From NCBI GenBank assembly GCA_027886175.1, contig JAJNNQ010000026.1, positions 19,312,001 through 19,376,000 on the forward strand: a DNA stretch of 64,000 nucleotides, read 5' to 3'. The position numbers and the translations under genes were made by a program. This document shows, one piece after another, positions 12,201 to 27,000 of this stretch; within the stretch, counting starts at the first letter, position 1; the number at the start of each line of letters is the position of its first letter. The notes below the pieces were generated by a model, which was not told the origin of the DNA, did not search any database, and saw only the letters and a list, made by a program, of their open reading frames with translations. This DNA is from Phylloscopus collybita. Lineage: Eukaryota > Chordata > Aves > Passeriformes > Phylloscopidae.

Positions 12201-15200
12201 ATAAGAATCTCTTTGATGCTAGCTAGTCTCACGTAGTGGGATTTTGACTCTGAGAAAACTCATTTGTGTTGTATTATGAAGTGTAGGTTGATTTTTTTTT
12301 TTTTAATGTGTTTTGTTTGTTTCAGTTTGCTGGGTTTTTTGAGGAGGAATGGCAATTTGTTTTGGTGGAGCACTCCACATCAAAACTTGAGATATTCTGT
12401 TGTGGGATGCATGAGAGTTACTTTCGTGCCAAAGATGCAATGCATTGTCTTACTGAATATCTTCTTGCAGAATCTGGCTTGGTGTCGTAAGGAAAGAATG
12501 CTTACACAAGATAAAACAAAAAGCCCCCCCCCCCACCCCCACCAAGCAACCCCAAAGGACATAGCATTAACTGGCAAAATTTTAGGCTTCATGCCTTTTT
12601 TGTTATCTTGATGGGATTTTTTTTTTTTAATGGGGAGATTTTTTTTTTATTATTATTGTGGTATAGTCAAAACCCTCTCAGTCCAGGGCCCCTTTTTTTC
12701 TTTTTCTGATTTTTTTCTAGTTCTTATAGAGGTTAAAAAAGTTACTCATTCAGCTCCAATAAATCTGTTATGAGGATAGACTTTCTTTTGTTCAGAGGTT
12801 AATACAGTTCCATGTGCAATCATTTCAGTTAACTCCATGAGCATTTAATAATCTATTTCAATAATTTAATACCATATGCATGTAATATATAATACTGTAT
12901 ATATCTCGTCTATATTAACTGTAGGTCCTTGAAATGTGCTTTCATATTTACAACTTCTGTGCATTTCAGCATCTGCAGCTGTGATATATTTTGTGGTGAT
13001 AACTTCCAGCATCAATTCAGCCACATCTGTTTTTTCCTGAAACAGACAACAACATTAAAATAGTCTCATTTGCTGTCAAATAGGCTTGCAGAGTAGTGTA
13101 CACTGTGTGGCTCCTGATCTGGGAAACCAGTGCCTTCCATGCTTGGTTGCCAGTGTGAGGAATGTCAGTGGATGCTCTGTCCTGCAGAGGTGCCGACTAT
13201 ATGAGTCCCACAAAGCACTTAAGCATGTGCTTACCATTAAGCTCATAAGTACAGTCACTGGTCTTAAGCATGAGCTTAAGTGCATTATTGACACAGGGCC
13301 AGAGGGCTAAGTGCCATCCAGAGAAGTCGTGGTTGCCTGTATCCTGGGGTGACGATAGCTCACCCCCTCCTCTAATTTATTACAGCTGCAGTTTCTGCAG
13401 ACACTGAAATGTTACAAGAAATGTGAGAAAAGGTGAGAGATAAGGATTGTTTTGGTTACACCTGGGCAGATCTACCTCCTTGATTTCAGTGGAAGGTCTG
13501 CCATTGCTGGAGGTGCAAGTTCCCAGGCTACCAAAGGCTGTTAAAGGCTTACCAGCTCGTTACACAGCTGGTAACCTAAAGACAGAATATGGACAAAACT
13601 CAGGCTTTGAACTAGTGAGCTTTCAGTCATATGGGTTGTTTTTATTCTATATGTAGTCTCATGGTTCATTTGAACTCCCAGCTAAATGAAGTTTGCCCCT
13701 TCTAATGTGGGTGCAGCCACTGGACAAAATGTGAGTGAGGAGGAGCTGCTCCTTAACCTTTCAGTTTGTAAATAAAACAGAAGGTAGACTGAAAGAAAGG
13801 GAGACAACTAAAATGTTTTCTTGCTTTCAGATTTTTAATTCTGTCCATTTTCTCTTGCCCTCTCTCTATACCACTTTGATCAGATAGGGGTGGGAATCAT
13901 GTGACTCATGAGTTTCAGGACCTTATCCCATGCTTTCTATACAAGTTTCATTGGAAGCTTTACATGCACAAGTTTTATGTACTCTAGTGCTAACCAATTC
14001 CAGTTTCTAAGACTGCACTGACATTAGGTTTTTTTGGAAGAGAAGCTGCCTCCTTCCTTTGGTCTTTGCTCACTCAAAATCATTGTGACCTTAAAGAAAT
14101 ACGTGTGAGCTCAGGGTGAAATCGGATCCTGGTATGCTAAACAGCCTTTTCTGAAGCTGTCCCTTTGCAATTGTGCCTGTGATATGACAAAGACTTTTAG
14201 AAGTTGTATATGGGAAGGACATGAGGGGAGAGAGAGCCTACTCCTGCATTAATATGTATTTTGTTCATTTAGGTGCTTAACAGTATTTTTAACAATAATT
14301 TACTATTAAAAAGAAGGGAGACATGAGTTGTGTAAAACTTTTTAAAATACTCAGTAGTTATGTCTGGTGATATACTTCTTGTTTATTACTAATTGTTTGT
14401 TGTCATTTTAGTGGGAAGAAATTAGTGGACTGGATGAAAACTACACTCCTATACGAACATACCAGGTATGCCAGGTGATGGAATCAAACCAAAACAACTG
14501 GCTTCGGACTAACTGGATTGCAAAAAGCAATGCACAAAGGATTTTTGTAGAACTGAAATTCACTCTGAGGGATTGTAACAGTCTTCCTGGAGTTCTGGGG
14601 ACTTGTAAAGAAACTTTTAACTTGTATTATTATGAAACAGACTACGACACTGGCAGGAATATCCGAGAAAACCAATATGTAAAAATAGACACTATTGCAG
14701 CAGATGAAAGTTTTACCCAGGGTGATCTTGGGGAGAGAAAAATGAAACTTAACACAGAGGTGAGAGAAATTGGACCTTTGTCCAAAAAAGGATTCTATCT
14801 TGCGTTTCAGGACGTAGGGGCCTGCATTGCTTTGGTCTCAGTCAAAGTCTACTACAAGAAGTGCTGGTCCATCATTGAGAACTTAGCTATTTTTCCTGAC
14901 ACAGTGACTGGCTCAGAGTTTTCCTCTTTAGTTGAAGTGCGAGGAACTTGTGTCAGCAGTGCGGAGGAGGAGGCGGAGAACTCGCCGAAGATGCACTGTA
15001 GCGCTGAGGGAGAATGGTTAGTGCCTATTGGAAAATGCATCTGCAAAGCAGGATACCAGCAGAAAGGAGACACGTGTGAACGTAAGTAAACATACAACTT
15101 GCTGTAAATTGAGGGTCATGTTCTACCAAATTTTTCTTTTTCCTTTTTTTTTCTTTTTTTTTTCCTTTTTTTTTCTTTTTTAAAGAGAAATGCATCATTA

Positions 15201-18200
15201 GTCTGCTTTTAAAATTTTCAGATCCTCAGTCTGTGAAGTTCGCACTGGTTAATCTAAATCAGTCAGTCTGTCAGGTTGTGAAAATCAGTGGTTGCACAAT
15301 GCACTTTTAAATTTAAAGGAAAAAAAGTTGAAGTCATAAGAAGTATAAAGATAGGTTCAGGACTAACGTTGTGAACTGATTAATGTGGTGTTTCTTGTAC
15401 TTTTTGGTAAGGATGAGTAAGTCATACCTATCACAGAACATGGTATCAATAATGTCAGGTATGAGTAGGTAAACAGTTTGTTCTTTCACATGATCTCTGA
15501 CAGAATTATAAGGAAACTAAAATGGATGTAGTGAACAGATGGGGTGTGGTTAGTAATGGGAAGAATACACACAAAATCAAAAATGAGCTAGAGATCTGTG
15601 TCAAGTGTGTAAAAATTCTAAACGCAGGACCGATATTCCAAACAGAATATCAAATTTTCAGAATAAAGTATGATATCCTTTCTATAATGTCTTTATTGCA
15701 AAAAAATGACTCTATACTTTTGGCTTGCAGTTTGGTCATTGTGATTATTTTGAAGTACTAGCAGATCAGAGACTACTGAATTGTACTTCCTGATTCAAGA
15801 CTAATTCAGTTAACCACGTACTTAGAATTATACTTACCCTTAGCGTTACTGTCACTGGGGCTACAGATGTAAAACGTTTCTGCTTAGCATGAGAAAGAAT
15901 GTTTTATTGTCTTTGCTTCCAGTACGAACAAGAGAATGTGCAGTTTGTTTGAAAACAGGTATTTTCATGTACATTTAATGCAATGTCTATAATTTTTATC
16001 ACAAGATAACCTAACGTGTTATATATCACCATACATTTATTACAAGATAGGCAGACATTTGTTGGTGAGAAATATTGAAAGTGAAAAAGTAGGAAAAACC
16101 CACAAATCAATGAAGAGGAGAAATGTACATAATCTCAAAATGAAGCTGGCAGCACTCACTGAGTCTGAGGTACCTCAGTCTGATGAGGACTTCAAAAACT
16201 ATAGGGGATTTGGGACATCCTAAAACAAAGTAAATGAGTCTCTTTATTAATAGTTTCTCCTCATGAAAAACCACAGTTCTGCTTTTGACGAGTTTTTGTG
16301 AGGAAATTCAGTAGAAGATGAAGTGAGTGGAGTTGATCTGGAGCTGATCTTTGTAGCTCCACACAAATCTTCCATTGTTCTGTTGGGAAGGGATGAAGTC
16401 TTAAACACTGCAGAGGGTGATCTCATTAGGAGTAATTGTAATGTGAAAAACTGCCCCGACAAAACTGTTCAGTAGACTGTATTAAAGGTCTGTTAAAAAT
16501 ATTAAGTGCTGTATCCTGTAGAAGTCTGTGTTGAGGTTTTAGATTTTTTTTTCTGAATGACTGATTTTTTTCCTTTTTTTAGTTAATTTGCTCTTGATTA
16601 CAGACCTAGTTATCATTGATGTAATTAATATACTAATTTTATTTGACTTTCAATAAGGGAAAGAAAATATCAAAAAAAAAAAAAACCCAGTGTATGTTAG
16701 GAAGGGATGGGGAACATGAGCTGAGTGAGCATGGCAGGGATGGATAGAGAAGCAAGTGATGTTTGGTGACTGGAATTCAAGCAACCTGTTTATTAAACAG
16801 GCTTCTTAATTTCTAACCGCGCTGATGTTGACAAAAGAATTAAATGATAACTTGTACTTGAGCCTGGTGGCGTGCTCATTTGCAAGAACACTTCCCATTT
16901 TTGGCTTGCTTCCAAAGCAATCGCTAGGAGAACACGCTACTCTGGAAGCAGTCCAAAGGATCATTTATGGTATTTTTCCTCTTTTCTTTCAGTGATCCTG
17001 TTAAGAATTTCAAAACAAACTCTGGCCCCATATTGAGGCAAGCTAATGTGTTTGAGAGGGAAAAGGTGGTAGGCAGGCACTCGTCGAGTGCGCGCCGAGT
17101 CGGCAGCTCCGAGTCAGAAGGATCTGGGTGACTGTGGCACACGCTTGTAATTGCTGACTGTGTGTCCTGTCTGGGCTGGAAGATGTTATTAAGTATGATC
17201 AACTGTGTAGTGACCGATAATACAGCTGGCACACTGATACTGCGTCTGTTTTTTGTGACAGGTATTGAGAGAAACTTATCTGAACATTGACACTAATGCA
17301 ACTGGCTATCTGTTACTGTCAAGCTGTGTAACAGATCAAGTGGAAGCAAGTTGTGTGTGCTTCCTTAACCCAGAGCTTTTATAGCCCTGTCTGAGGGCTC
17401 ACTTCTGCAAATGCTTTGTACCTGGCATGCTGTGTGACTTCTTTGGGACTACTCAGGGCAGAAAGTATTGTGCTCTGTCAGGATGGGCAGAAGTCTGTGA
17501 TTCTTCTCTCACACTTGCTAAAGCTCTGCTGAATTAAATTAACACAATAGGATGGTCTTTTAAAGATACAGAATAATACCTTATCTGGCTGTGTTGTAGC
17601 AAAGGTAGGATTAGATGGCCACGTTGTAGTTCCAAATATCTCTTCAGCCTGTAACTCAGCAGGGATTTTCATTTGTGTTATGCTAGCTTGATTGGCTGTC
17701 TGTGATTGAATAATGTGTTCCTTTTGCATACAGCTCCTCTCCTGTTTGTGAAATTTATTGAGTTCAGATACTAAAACAATTGAATTTTGATTTATACACG
17801 ACTCTGTACTGGATGCATTTTTTTTTTTTTTTTTAATGAATGTAAGTAACTTGTAGTGCTGGAAAGGATAAGGAAGAAAACAGTCATGAGTGGTGAAACA
17901 CATAACCTGGAAAATAAGGTCCCCTGTGTTCCCTCTTCATTGCTTGGTCTTTCAAACCAAGTTAATTTTTTTTTCCTTTAGAATGTACACCGATTACTTA
18001 TCACAATATGAATGCCAAAGAATCCTTGCAACCTCAGTGGTCTAACAAATACATATGAGAGCCAAATTTCAGAGAGCTCACAAATGAAATTTAAAGTAAA
18101 ATCTTAAAGCTATGTGAAACAAACATGAGAAAACAAGGTGAGCCTCTGAACTTTCAGTTGCAGATTGTTTTACTTATGTACAAGGAGACTATTTTCTTAG

Positions 18201-19098
18201 TGTTGATCTTAGATCTGCTGGTGTGTAGCACTAGACTTAGGTGTGGAAATTGTACATTTTAAAGGATTATCTTGAAGGGTACCTAGCAGCAATACCAGAA
18301 AGGTACTTAGACACACTCAGTTCTTTTAGCACTATGTATTTCATCTCTTCTGGAAAAAAAAAAAACCAAAAACACCCCATCCCAACCAAAAAATCCTCAG
18401 CCACAAAACTCAATGGACTTCTCAGTAGCTGTAGTGGACTCCCAATAGGTCTGACTTGGACTTTTCCCACAGTGGAGTTCATTTGATATGTTATGCATGT
18501 AAAGGAGTACACTGTGATCAGCAATTGATATTGGAAAGTGAAAATAATTCTATGAGAGCTTCTAGTATAATGTATTTTCCATCTGTTTCATGTTAGTTGG
18601 GGGTGGAGAGGGAGAGAATTAAATTTATTCAATCAGAACAGTAGAGTGATATTTCAGAAGGTAGGAAGCTTCTCTTAATGTTACTGAACTGAGAAATTAC
18701 ATAGATCACTGGGCACCAAGTCCAAAAATTCAAATTCCTAGGGAAAGCCAAGTGGGTGCATTTTACTGTTAAACATATTATAATACTGTGTGCATTAACA
18801 GTTGTTTTATTGGCCTCCAAATGAGGAGGGGATTATAGCTATTTGCACATTTTGTCTTGGTGAGGTAAAAAGACAGCTACAGGCTTTTCTTTCCAGACAC
18901 TGTCAAGTGCTATACATTGTGCCAAAGAGCAAGCTGCATCTGTTCCTTCTCTTTTTTTCTTCTTCTGGGACGAATGTTTTATCTCTTCACTTTGTGAGAT
19001 ATTACTTGATAACAGATCCAGAAACTGAATTTTCCTTATGTGCAGCATATTTGTGGTAAAGTATGTGCGATTGTGTGTGTGTGGTTTTTTTTTTGTGT

Positions 19099-19138
<40 letters not shown>

Positions 19139-20999
19139 TTTTTGTTTGTTTGTTTGCTTCGTGTGTTTTTTCTTTCGTGTGTTTGTATGTGTTTCTTCGT
19201 GTTACTCCATTTAGGAGCTGATGTGCTACATGTTTATTAATAGAGGACAATGACTTAAGATGGGAATGTGAGTAAGTTGTCATTAAAACAAGTTATTACT
19301 ATGCTTTCCAAAAGCCCAAGTTGCACATATTGTGAATTGGGTGTAGAGTTCAGCTCAGGGAGCGTCTCACGGAAGCTGTGGGTGACCTGCAAATTGAGTA
19401 ACTTATTCTGACATTCCTGCGTTTTCAACTTGAAAATTTTTTGCTTTTTGGAGATTGGGAAAATGGTAGAAAACTTTTCAATGGCATTTATATCATCAAG
19501 ACTTTAAATGTTTCTTTTTTTTGAAGAAGAGTTACCTTTCTTCCTTTTGCTTCCAAAATTACTCTAGGGAAGAGAATGTAATTAGTTTCAGCTAATTGAA
19601 CCTGAGCAGAGAATGAGGGTATCTCTGTGTCACTGAGTCTTGTCATTTTCTCAGAAGCCCATAGAAGTTCAACAGCAGAGCATCTATCTCCTTCTCTTTT
19701 TATTCCCTAACATATTAAATAACTTTTCTGTTCCTTTTTAAAGAAAGGTCAGTGGGATCTGATATCAGGCACCACATGCAGCTGAATATGAACTATTTGA
19801 TTAAAAAAAAAAAAAAGTTTAAAAGGTAGGTGTCTGCAAAGGATCCTAGCAGGGTTCAGAAAAATAAACTAGATACTTTAAAGTGAAAGTAAGACCTTCT
19901 AGGTGGATGTTCAAAAATTACTGAAGGTCTTTCTGCTATGAAATGAAGAGCTTTGATTTCTGCTTCAAGCCCCCCCCTTGGAATTTGGGGAAAGTTGAAT
20001 GTTTTGCCTATCATTCACCTTATAGTCTTCTGACTTCCCTTCTTGTCAGAGAGGTGTCATAGAAAGATACATTTTCTTGCTGTATCTTCCTTTCAAAACA
20101 GACTAGTGTTCATAAAGAGGATGAATTTTGCAAAATTATAAGTGTCTCTAAGTAATTTGGATTTCTTTGACCTATTTTGTTCATGTTCTTCAGCTGTCTG
20201 GATGTGAAAACACAGAAATAGAAAGGGAAAGGAGCTATGTCCACTGTTTAACATGACCAATTTGAAAGTGGTTTCCAAATGAAGTAACGCAAAATGACTG
20301 GTATTCTCACAGGTCAGGGCTAGCCATTCCCTGAAATAAACTTCATAAAATCTGTTTCAAATCTCTTCTGTGTTGTATTTCGGCCCTAAGATACAATGAT
20401 ATTTTGTGGTGTTGCTTTGCCTGAAGTATCTGAATTAGTTTTATAAGTATGATTATAGGCTGTCATTGTTTTGGTGATACAGCATCCTCTCCCAAATGTG
20501 ACATAAAGATATGAGCAAAGTAAAATTATGAGAAGTCAAAGTGATAAGTAACAAAGGCAGTCAAAACCATCTAGTTTTCACTGATAATGTCATCAGAGTG
20601 ATCCCTAAAATGAATTAACTGCAGAACTGCTGACAGATTTAATTCTCAATAAACTAGTAGTTTTGCTCCAGAAGAGCTGAAAGAGGTGAAATTGCACATG
20701 CAAATGGGCAATCAGGTGCCCAGATCCTAGAATTGGGGTTGTTAGATAATGTAGTTTAATGTAGAGCTCTTTCCCTCTTCAGCCTCTCTTCCCCTCTGCC
20801 CTCCTGCATACCCCTCTTCCCAGCTTCTGCTGTCTTCAGGAATTAATTTTAGTTTTGCATTTTCCTTGAGGTTTAATGAATACCAATTTCTTAAACTAAA
20901 TTTGCTTCATGGTTGTTGTTTGGTGTTTTTTTTGTGTGTGTTTTTTTTTGGTTGGTTTGTTTGTTTGGATTTTGTTTGGGTTTTTTTGGGTGTTTTTTT

Positions 21000-21037
<38 letters not shown>

Positions 21038-24000
21038 TTTTTTTTTTTTTTTGTTTTTTTTGTTTTTTTTGTCAGATTCACTGCTGTGCACAGATTTTGA
21101 AATGAAAACAAAACCAGCAATCCAAGAGAATTTTAGTAATATCTCCTTTAGTTACAGGGGAAGCACTAAAACTGTCTGTTTTACGGGTCTGGGATGCCAC
21201 TACTGAATTAACTATGGTTGCTCAACAGCTGGGCCATTAACTCCTTAGCCATAAAGTCTATCTGCTGTTTGTTCTAAATGAAGCTTTAGTTGGTATTTAG
21301 AAATGGAATCTCATCCTGTCTAGTCTGTTGCCTAAAAACATACATTTTGCTTCTGAAACAAACTTTCCTGCCCAGAAATCTTCTGTTAAAGGTGCAATAG
21401 GTGTCTAATGGCTTGCTATAATTTTCTAAGTTTGCTGTGTTTCTAAGTATGAAAATGTTTTCTTACATGAAAAAGAAGCTGCTTACTTGGAAATTCTAAG
21501 AGAGTTTTTTTGTTTGTTTGTTTCAGTGTGGGTTTTTTGTTTTTGTCCAGGGTTTCTGTTAACCTCTCAGAATTAGGCCACTAAAAATAAATTTAGGTCC
21601 TCTTTCATTTCTTAGTACATATGGGAGAAGTCACATACAATTCTCATTAGGAGTATCAGAAGTGTACATGCATTCTGTTAAATATGACTACTAGCTTTTT
21701 AAGAAAAGGTGAAGAAAAACCCATCCAGAAAACAAGGTTTCAGGAACTGAAAAAAGAGAATTAGTAGGTTACAGAGAAACTGAAAGTAGGGATCAATTAA
21801 TGGCAGAACTGATCACAGAAAGGAGAAGAGCACGTTAGTAAGTATTTATGTAATCTACTTCATGTAGCTGTAAAACATCTATTATCTCTATGGTGAAGTG
21901 CTGTTCAAAGTTGTTCAAGAAGCAGTTCAGAGTATAAATTATTCTCTGAAAATAAGGAACCTTAAGTAAAGGACTGAATCTGAGGTTTTTATTTAAGAAG
22001 TGAGACAACCATATGGTGAGATCTATGTTTGGTACTGAAGATGAAAAAAAAGGGAATTATGTGGGCAAAATGTTTGGTTAACTGTATTAGGTTTTGAATT
22101 TTGATGCATCCCAAACTTCCTCTGTTATTGTGAAAATATTTGCTCCTCAACAACAGTTCCTATATAGTGAGCAGTATTAAATCCTTAAGAATATCTTTCT
22201 GTTTTCACTTGGGAAACTGTGGAGATAGTTTTAGTGTAGGTTTTCAGTTAATATCATGCTTATTATTACTTGAACTATAGAGTAAAAATTAATTCTTGCT
22301 TCTTGACTTCTCAGCTGGCTTGCCCTATACTATGCAAGCTCTGTCTGCAATGCTAATTTAATTATTAAAAACAATAAGCCATACATAGTTTATTGTGGAT
22401 TAACAGTTTTTAACAAATAAACCATGTTCAAATTAATATCTATAAAGTCAAAATGGATCCTTTGAAGTTTTATAATAAGTTATATAAGTTCTATACACGT
22501 GACTTAATTCTGTCTGTTTTTTGCCTCTCCTAGAGGTACTATAAATACTACATTTATAAGACTTAAGGCTGGAACCAAATTGGGAGTAAAACAGTTTGTA
22601 GGAGTTTCTTTCAAAGAATTAGAAAAGTATATTCAGGGAGCTTATTAAAAGCCAAGCACTTGACAGAAAAAATATGTAGATGATTTCTACTGTAATCCTT
22701 CACAAGTGTTGTGGCGTCAAAGAGAACCAAAAAAAGTGCAGGTTCACTATTTAAGGCAGCATTACCTGTCTTTAATTTCATAAAAAGAAACCTCTCTTTA
22801 CAGAATGGTGTGTCTAATTTCTTCTATAGCATTGCATTATTGTGAAAACAGAAGTAGTAACAAATGTATTTTGGACATTTTTATGAACACAATTCTCCTT
22901 AGTTAGAGAACCTTTTATCCCTGTGCACTTCCTAATCTTTGTGCTGCTGCTGTCTGTCACAGAGAGTTCTCTTGTCCCATTTTCATATTTCAGTGAAAAA
23001 TATATGTTATATGTGAAAGCGAATAGTATCCAGTTAATAGTTCAGTGCAGAAACTGTGGTAATCTCATGTTTAATTTCTTGCTCTTAGACACAGCAGCAA
23101 TGTGTGCCTGGTGGCTCTGGTGAAAGTATTTTTGTATATTTTTCCGTTAATGACTGCTTCCGACTTCACAGTCTCCCTAATAAACACAACACACCAACAA
23201 AATGGAGAGTCTTTTAAGTATTTAACACTTTTTTTTCCCCTCTAGTTTTCTTCATTAAGAAGAGATTTTCCATTTAGGAAAAATTATCTCTTTGAATGTA
23301 CATGCTCCTTGGAAAATTTTTAATATCAAGCTAATTTATAAGTCTAATTCAGAGTAGGAAAGTCAACCAAGTATAAAAATTGCATGCAGTAAGAATTGGG
23401 CTCAAATCTTGTATTTCTTGAGTTCAGATCCTGTCAGTGCATGTACCTGTACATTTTTATTTAGCTGGGTGGCCTCACTGCTTGTCTTAAGGAGGATAAA
23501 GTTGCTCACATCTGTAACAAACATCAGGGTTTTTTTACCCAGGGTAATTCAATACTTTAACCTCATAAATTTTATGATTTGGATTAGTTACATGTGTCTC
23601 TTTGCAAGACATGGCTCTCTTGCAATAATAGTATCAAGCATTTTTCCAATAAAAGTCTAATTAGCTTCATTTGTTGATACCATCTGATATCAGTGTATAC
23701 ATCAAATGTGTGTGATGGGGAAAAAAAAGGACATGAGTGAGAAAAATAATTACTGTTAATATTTTGTAGTATTTTGCAATGTATTTAGTATACATGCATG
23801 CAAAATTATTTCTTCTTGTAATTGTGAAATATACTAAGGCTTCAGAGAGGCTGGATTAAGTGTACAGTGTTACAAAAAAAATCTGATACTATGTATGAAC
23901 CATAAACAAACATGCTGAGAAAGTGTAAAAATGAGGTTTCTACTTTTCACTAAACAAATTATAAGTATTTTAAGGAAGTAATGCCAAATGCAGGAAACTA

Positions 24001-27000
24001 TATGCTGAACTGCAGGCTAAGGCAACATCTCCAGAAATTAATGGTAAGAATCCCATTAAGTTAATGAGAGTAACATCATGTGTTGATGTTTTCCTAGTGA
24101 GGAAAGTGCTAAAGTTTTAGGTAAGTGTAAGCATATACATAAACTTGAGACTTGTATGTTGATGAAACATATTTAAGTGCATGCTTTATTAGAGTTTTCA
24201 GAATTGTAATATTGTGCTGCTGTAAATGTATACAGAGAAGTGAATATAAACAGGACCCTAAAATTCCACTGATGATACATCTCCCACTGGTGAGGTGTAT
24301 AATCTCTAGCATATTAAGTGTCTATAACTTATTACTATTCTTTCCTCACTTGTAGTGAATGTGATATATCATGCAGTGTAGATGACTGGTGTTCATTTCA
24401 CAGTGGATGAAACATAGTGGATTAAACTCATATGTGGGGTCAAGTGGTATTTGGGGGTCTTCTGGCAAGTGACTAGTGTGCTGGCCTCATTAGCCATATG
24501 CAAGTGACCTGCTGTACACTGCCTTTCTTTGTCTAATGTGACTAAACTGCAAGTGTCCCCTGACAGTTGCTAGAGCTAATTTTTCTCAAGTGACCATGTA
24601 TATGCTTTATTTCCAGTCTTTTAACATAGTATATGTGTGCATATTTTCCTATAGAAGTCTAAACCCATGTGTAGGAGAGGGCAGGATGTCCATCATACAC
24701 TTGTGGTGGACCATCAAAACAAAACTCAGGAGTTGTATGGAGCTTGTATTAATGACCCGATACACTTGACCTGGAAAGTTACAATGGCATGGGGCCTCCC
24801 TTAGTTTCTCAGTTTACAAGCTAATGTTGATTTTTGGGTAGTAAACATAGTAATTTTTTGACTTCCTGAGTGTACCTTTTTTTTTTTCCCCCTTTTTTTT
24901 TTTTTCTTTTTCTTTTCACAAAACTATTATATGGGTAGATTTTGAGGAGAAAAGAAATGATATGTTTAACGAAAATTTGTGTCTGCAGAGTGATCTAGTT
25001 GCTGTTGAGCAATTCATTAAATCACTAATACAAAGTATTTGAACCCTTGCTTAGCTACTATGAAAATTCTTGAACTATGAACATTCTATGAATGTTCGCA
25101 ATTGGGGCATTACAAGTAAAGTTTATTGTATTCCTAAAATTGGGCAGTTTGTGTGCCAAATAGCTCAGCTCTGATAATGCTGGAACAAATTGCAGGTTCA
25201 AAAATTTGTCTGTGGGACATGGTCTGAGTGGGCTACATGTGGCTGTGATCACTGGCCATATTTATATGATCTCACTCAACTCATGTTATCCAGGCTTAGG
25301 TCAACTATTTTTCTTGCTGAGGAGAATTTGAACTTGGATCTCTTGCTTCAAATAGGGCATGTCTCTTAGCTAACATGCAGTCACTGTTAGAAGGTTTTAT
25401 TAGCTACTGCTGAAACTTGTTCTTTCCATCGTGTAGCAGTTAGAACCATTCATATGGAATGACAGTTTCCAGTCCCTTAGGTTATGACCTTTCTTTTTTA
25501 TATAAACATATTTATTTATATGAATATATATAATATATAAAACACACAGACATGCATATAAAATATAAACCATTTAATCTTGACTATTTGAGTTCTAGTA
25601 TTTCCAAATGTTGACATAATTTTGTTTTGATTAATTATTTGTATTGTGTATATATGTATGCATTTATTAGGTGAATGGTAGAAATGGAGAAGAAGTTCTA
25701 CTGATTTTTTTTATTTTTTTGCTTTTAAGAGTGATGTGTTTGTATGTCAAAGCAAATGGAGATGTATTGATCTTTTTTCTTGTTTCTGTTGGAATGCATA
25801 GGGTTTTTGGTTTTTTTTAAGTCTTAAAACATAGCTAGAGAGAAAAATTTGTATGGAACAGATTTTTTTTAAAGATAATATTTGGTATTTTGTTTTAATT
25901 GCTACATAAAGATAGCTTTGGGATATGACAGGAATACTTTCAAAGAGAGGGTATTCTTACTTGATTTTATTGTCTTGGATCAGGCCCATGATATAGCCTC
26001 TTAGCTGAAATCAAGCACTGAGTCTTGGATATTTGATTTCTCATGTTTCAAAATGTCAGCTTCTTTTTTCTTGATTGATTTATTTGCACAGTAAAGAAAT
26101 TTAATACCTCTCCTTTTTTTATTTTCAATTTATTGAAAAGGTTTGTTCCATATCAGTAACTCTTTAGGAAAAAAACCCCATTCATTATTTACTGAGTATA
26201 TTGTAATTGTGGCATTGTTCTGTGCTGATTGTGCAAAGACACATTTTTCTGTTATACAGACAAATGGACAGCTTTCAAAGTGTGGTCAGTTTTATTGGCA
26301 CTAACTAGAAAAAAAGAGTAGTGATGAAGTCCTTCCAAATGATAACTAAAGGAAATAGACATTGTTTTAACTGTTAGCAAATCCCAAGGCTCCACATTGT
26401 CACCTTATTATCTCACCTATGGACACCTCAGCTGGATTTCATCTGCAGTCTGATGCTGGGAAGTGTGAAAGTATCATGTGCGTAAAATCATAAGCAGGGT
26501 TGAAAACCATGTCCCCCTGTGCAGATGGAATAGAATTTTCAACCTGTGATCTTTGACGCTCTCTTCTCTTTACTTAACATGTACAATTAGTTGCATATCA
26601 CTTAATTTTCTGATTAAAAGGCACCATTTTTTGTCTTTATGATGTATACGCTTGTCTGTCTGCTTTTTTTGTCAGTTAAAATAAGTCTCTACTTGTCCTA
26701 TTATTGAAAAAGTCATGTCAGTGGAATTGCTAGTGAATAATACTGGTAAACAAGAGAGAGAAATAACATCTTTCTGAAACAGTTTTTCTTTTCCCTGGGC
26801 AAATGCGACATAGGAGGAGACAATGACATACCTACTTTTGATCTTTTATCTTAAAGATTTTCTGTCATATTTAGAGCTACAGTCATTGTATTGTGTATTA
26901 TTGCTGTAAAAAATCATGTATCCAAGAAGATAAGATTCAAAATTCCATGACAAGTAGAGATGAATGGTTTTTAGAAAATAAAGCACAGGCTGATAGCACA

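Larger units (their letters stand above)
10193..14411 (+). other. EPHA7: EPHA7 intron 2
   Basis: About 4.2 kb, GTAAGT to TTTTAG, phase 0. It contains a 25-nt palindrome (10922-10946), a C-rich run (12524-12541), several T runs between 12290 and 12715, and a relic palindromic repeat near 13215-13283. No coding sequence is supported. Confidence 0.9.

Noticed and set aside
12264..12611. Overlapping open frames in intron 2.
   Set aside because: They start in a poly-T run and end through a C run. No similarity to any protein I know, and no splice context.
17478..17903. A 141-codon minus-strand open frame in intron 3.
   Set aside because: It passes through a poly-T run read as poly-Lys, and nothing resembling a protein family is visible.
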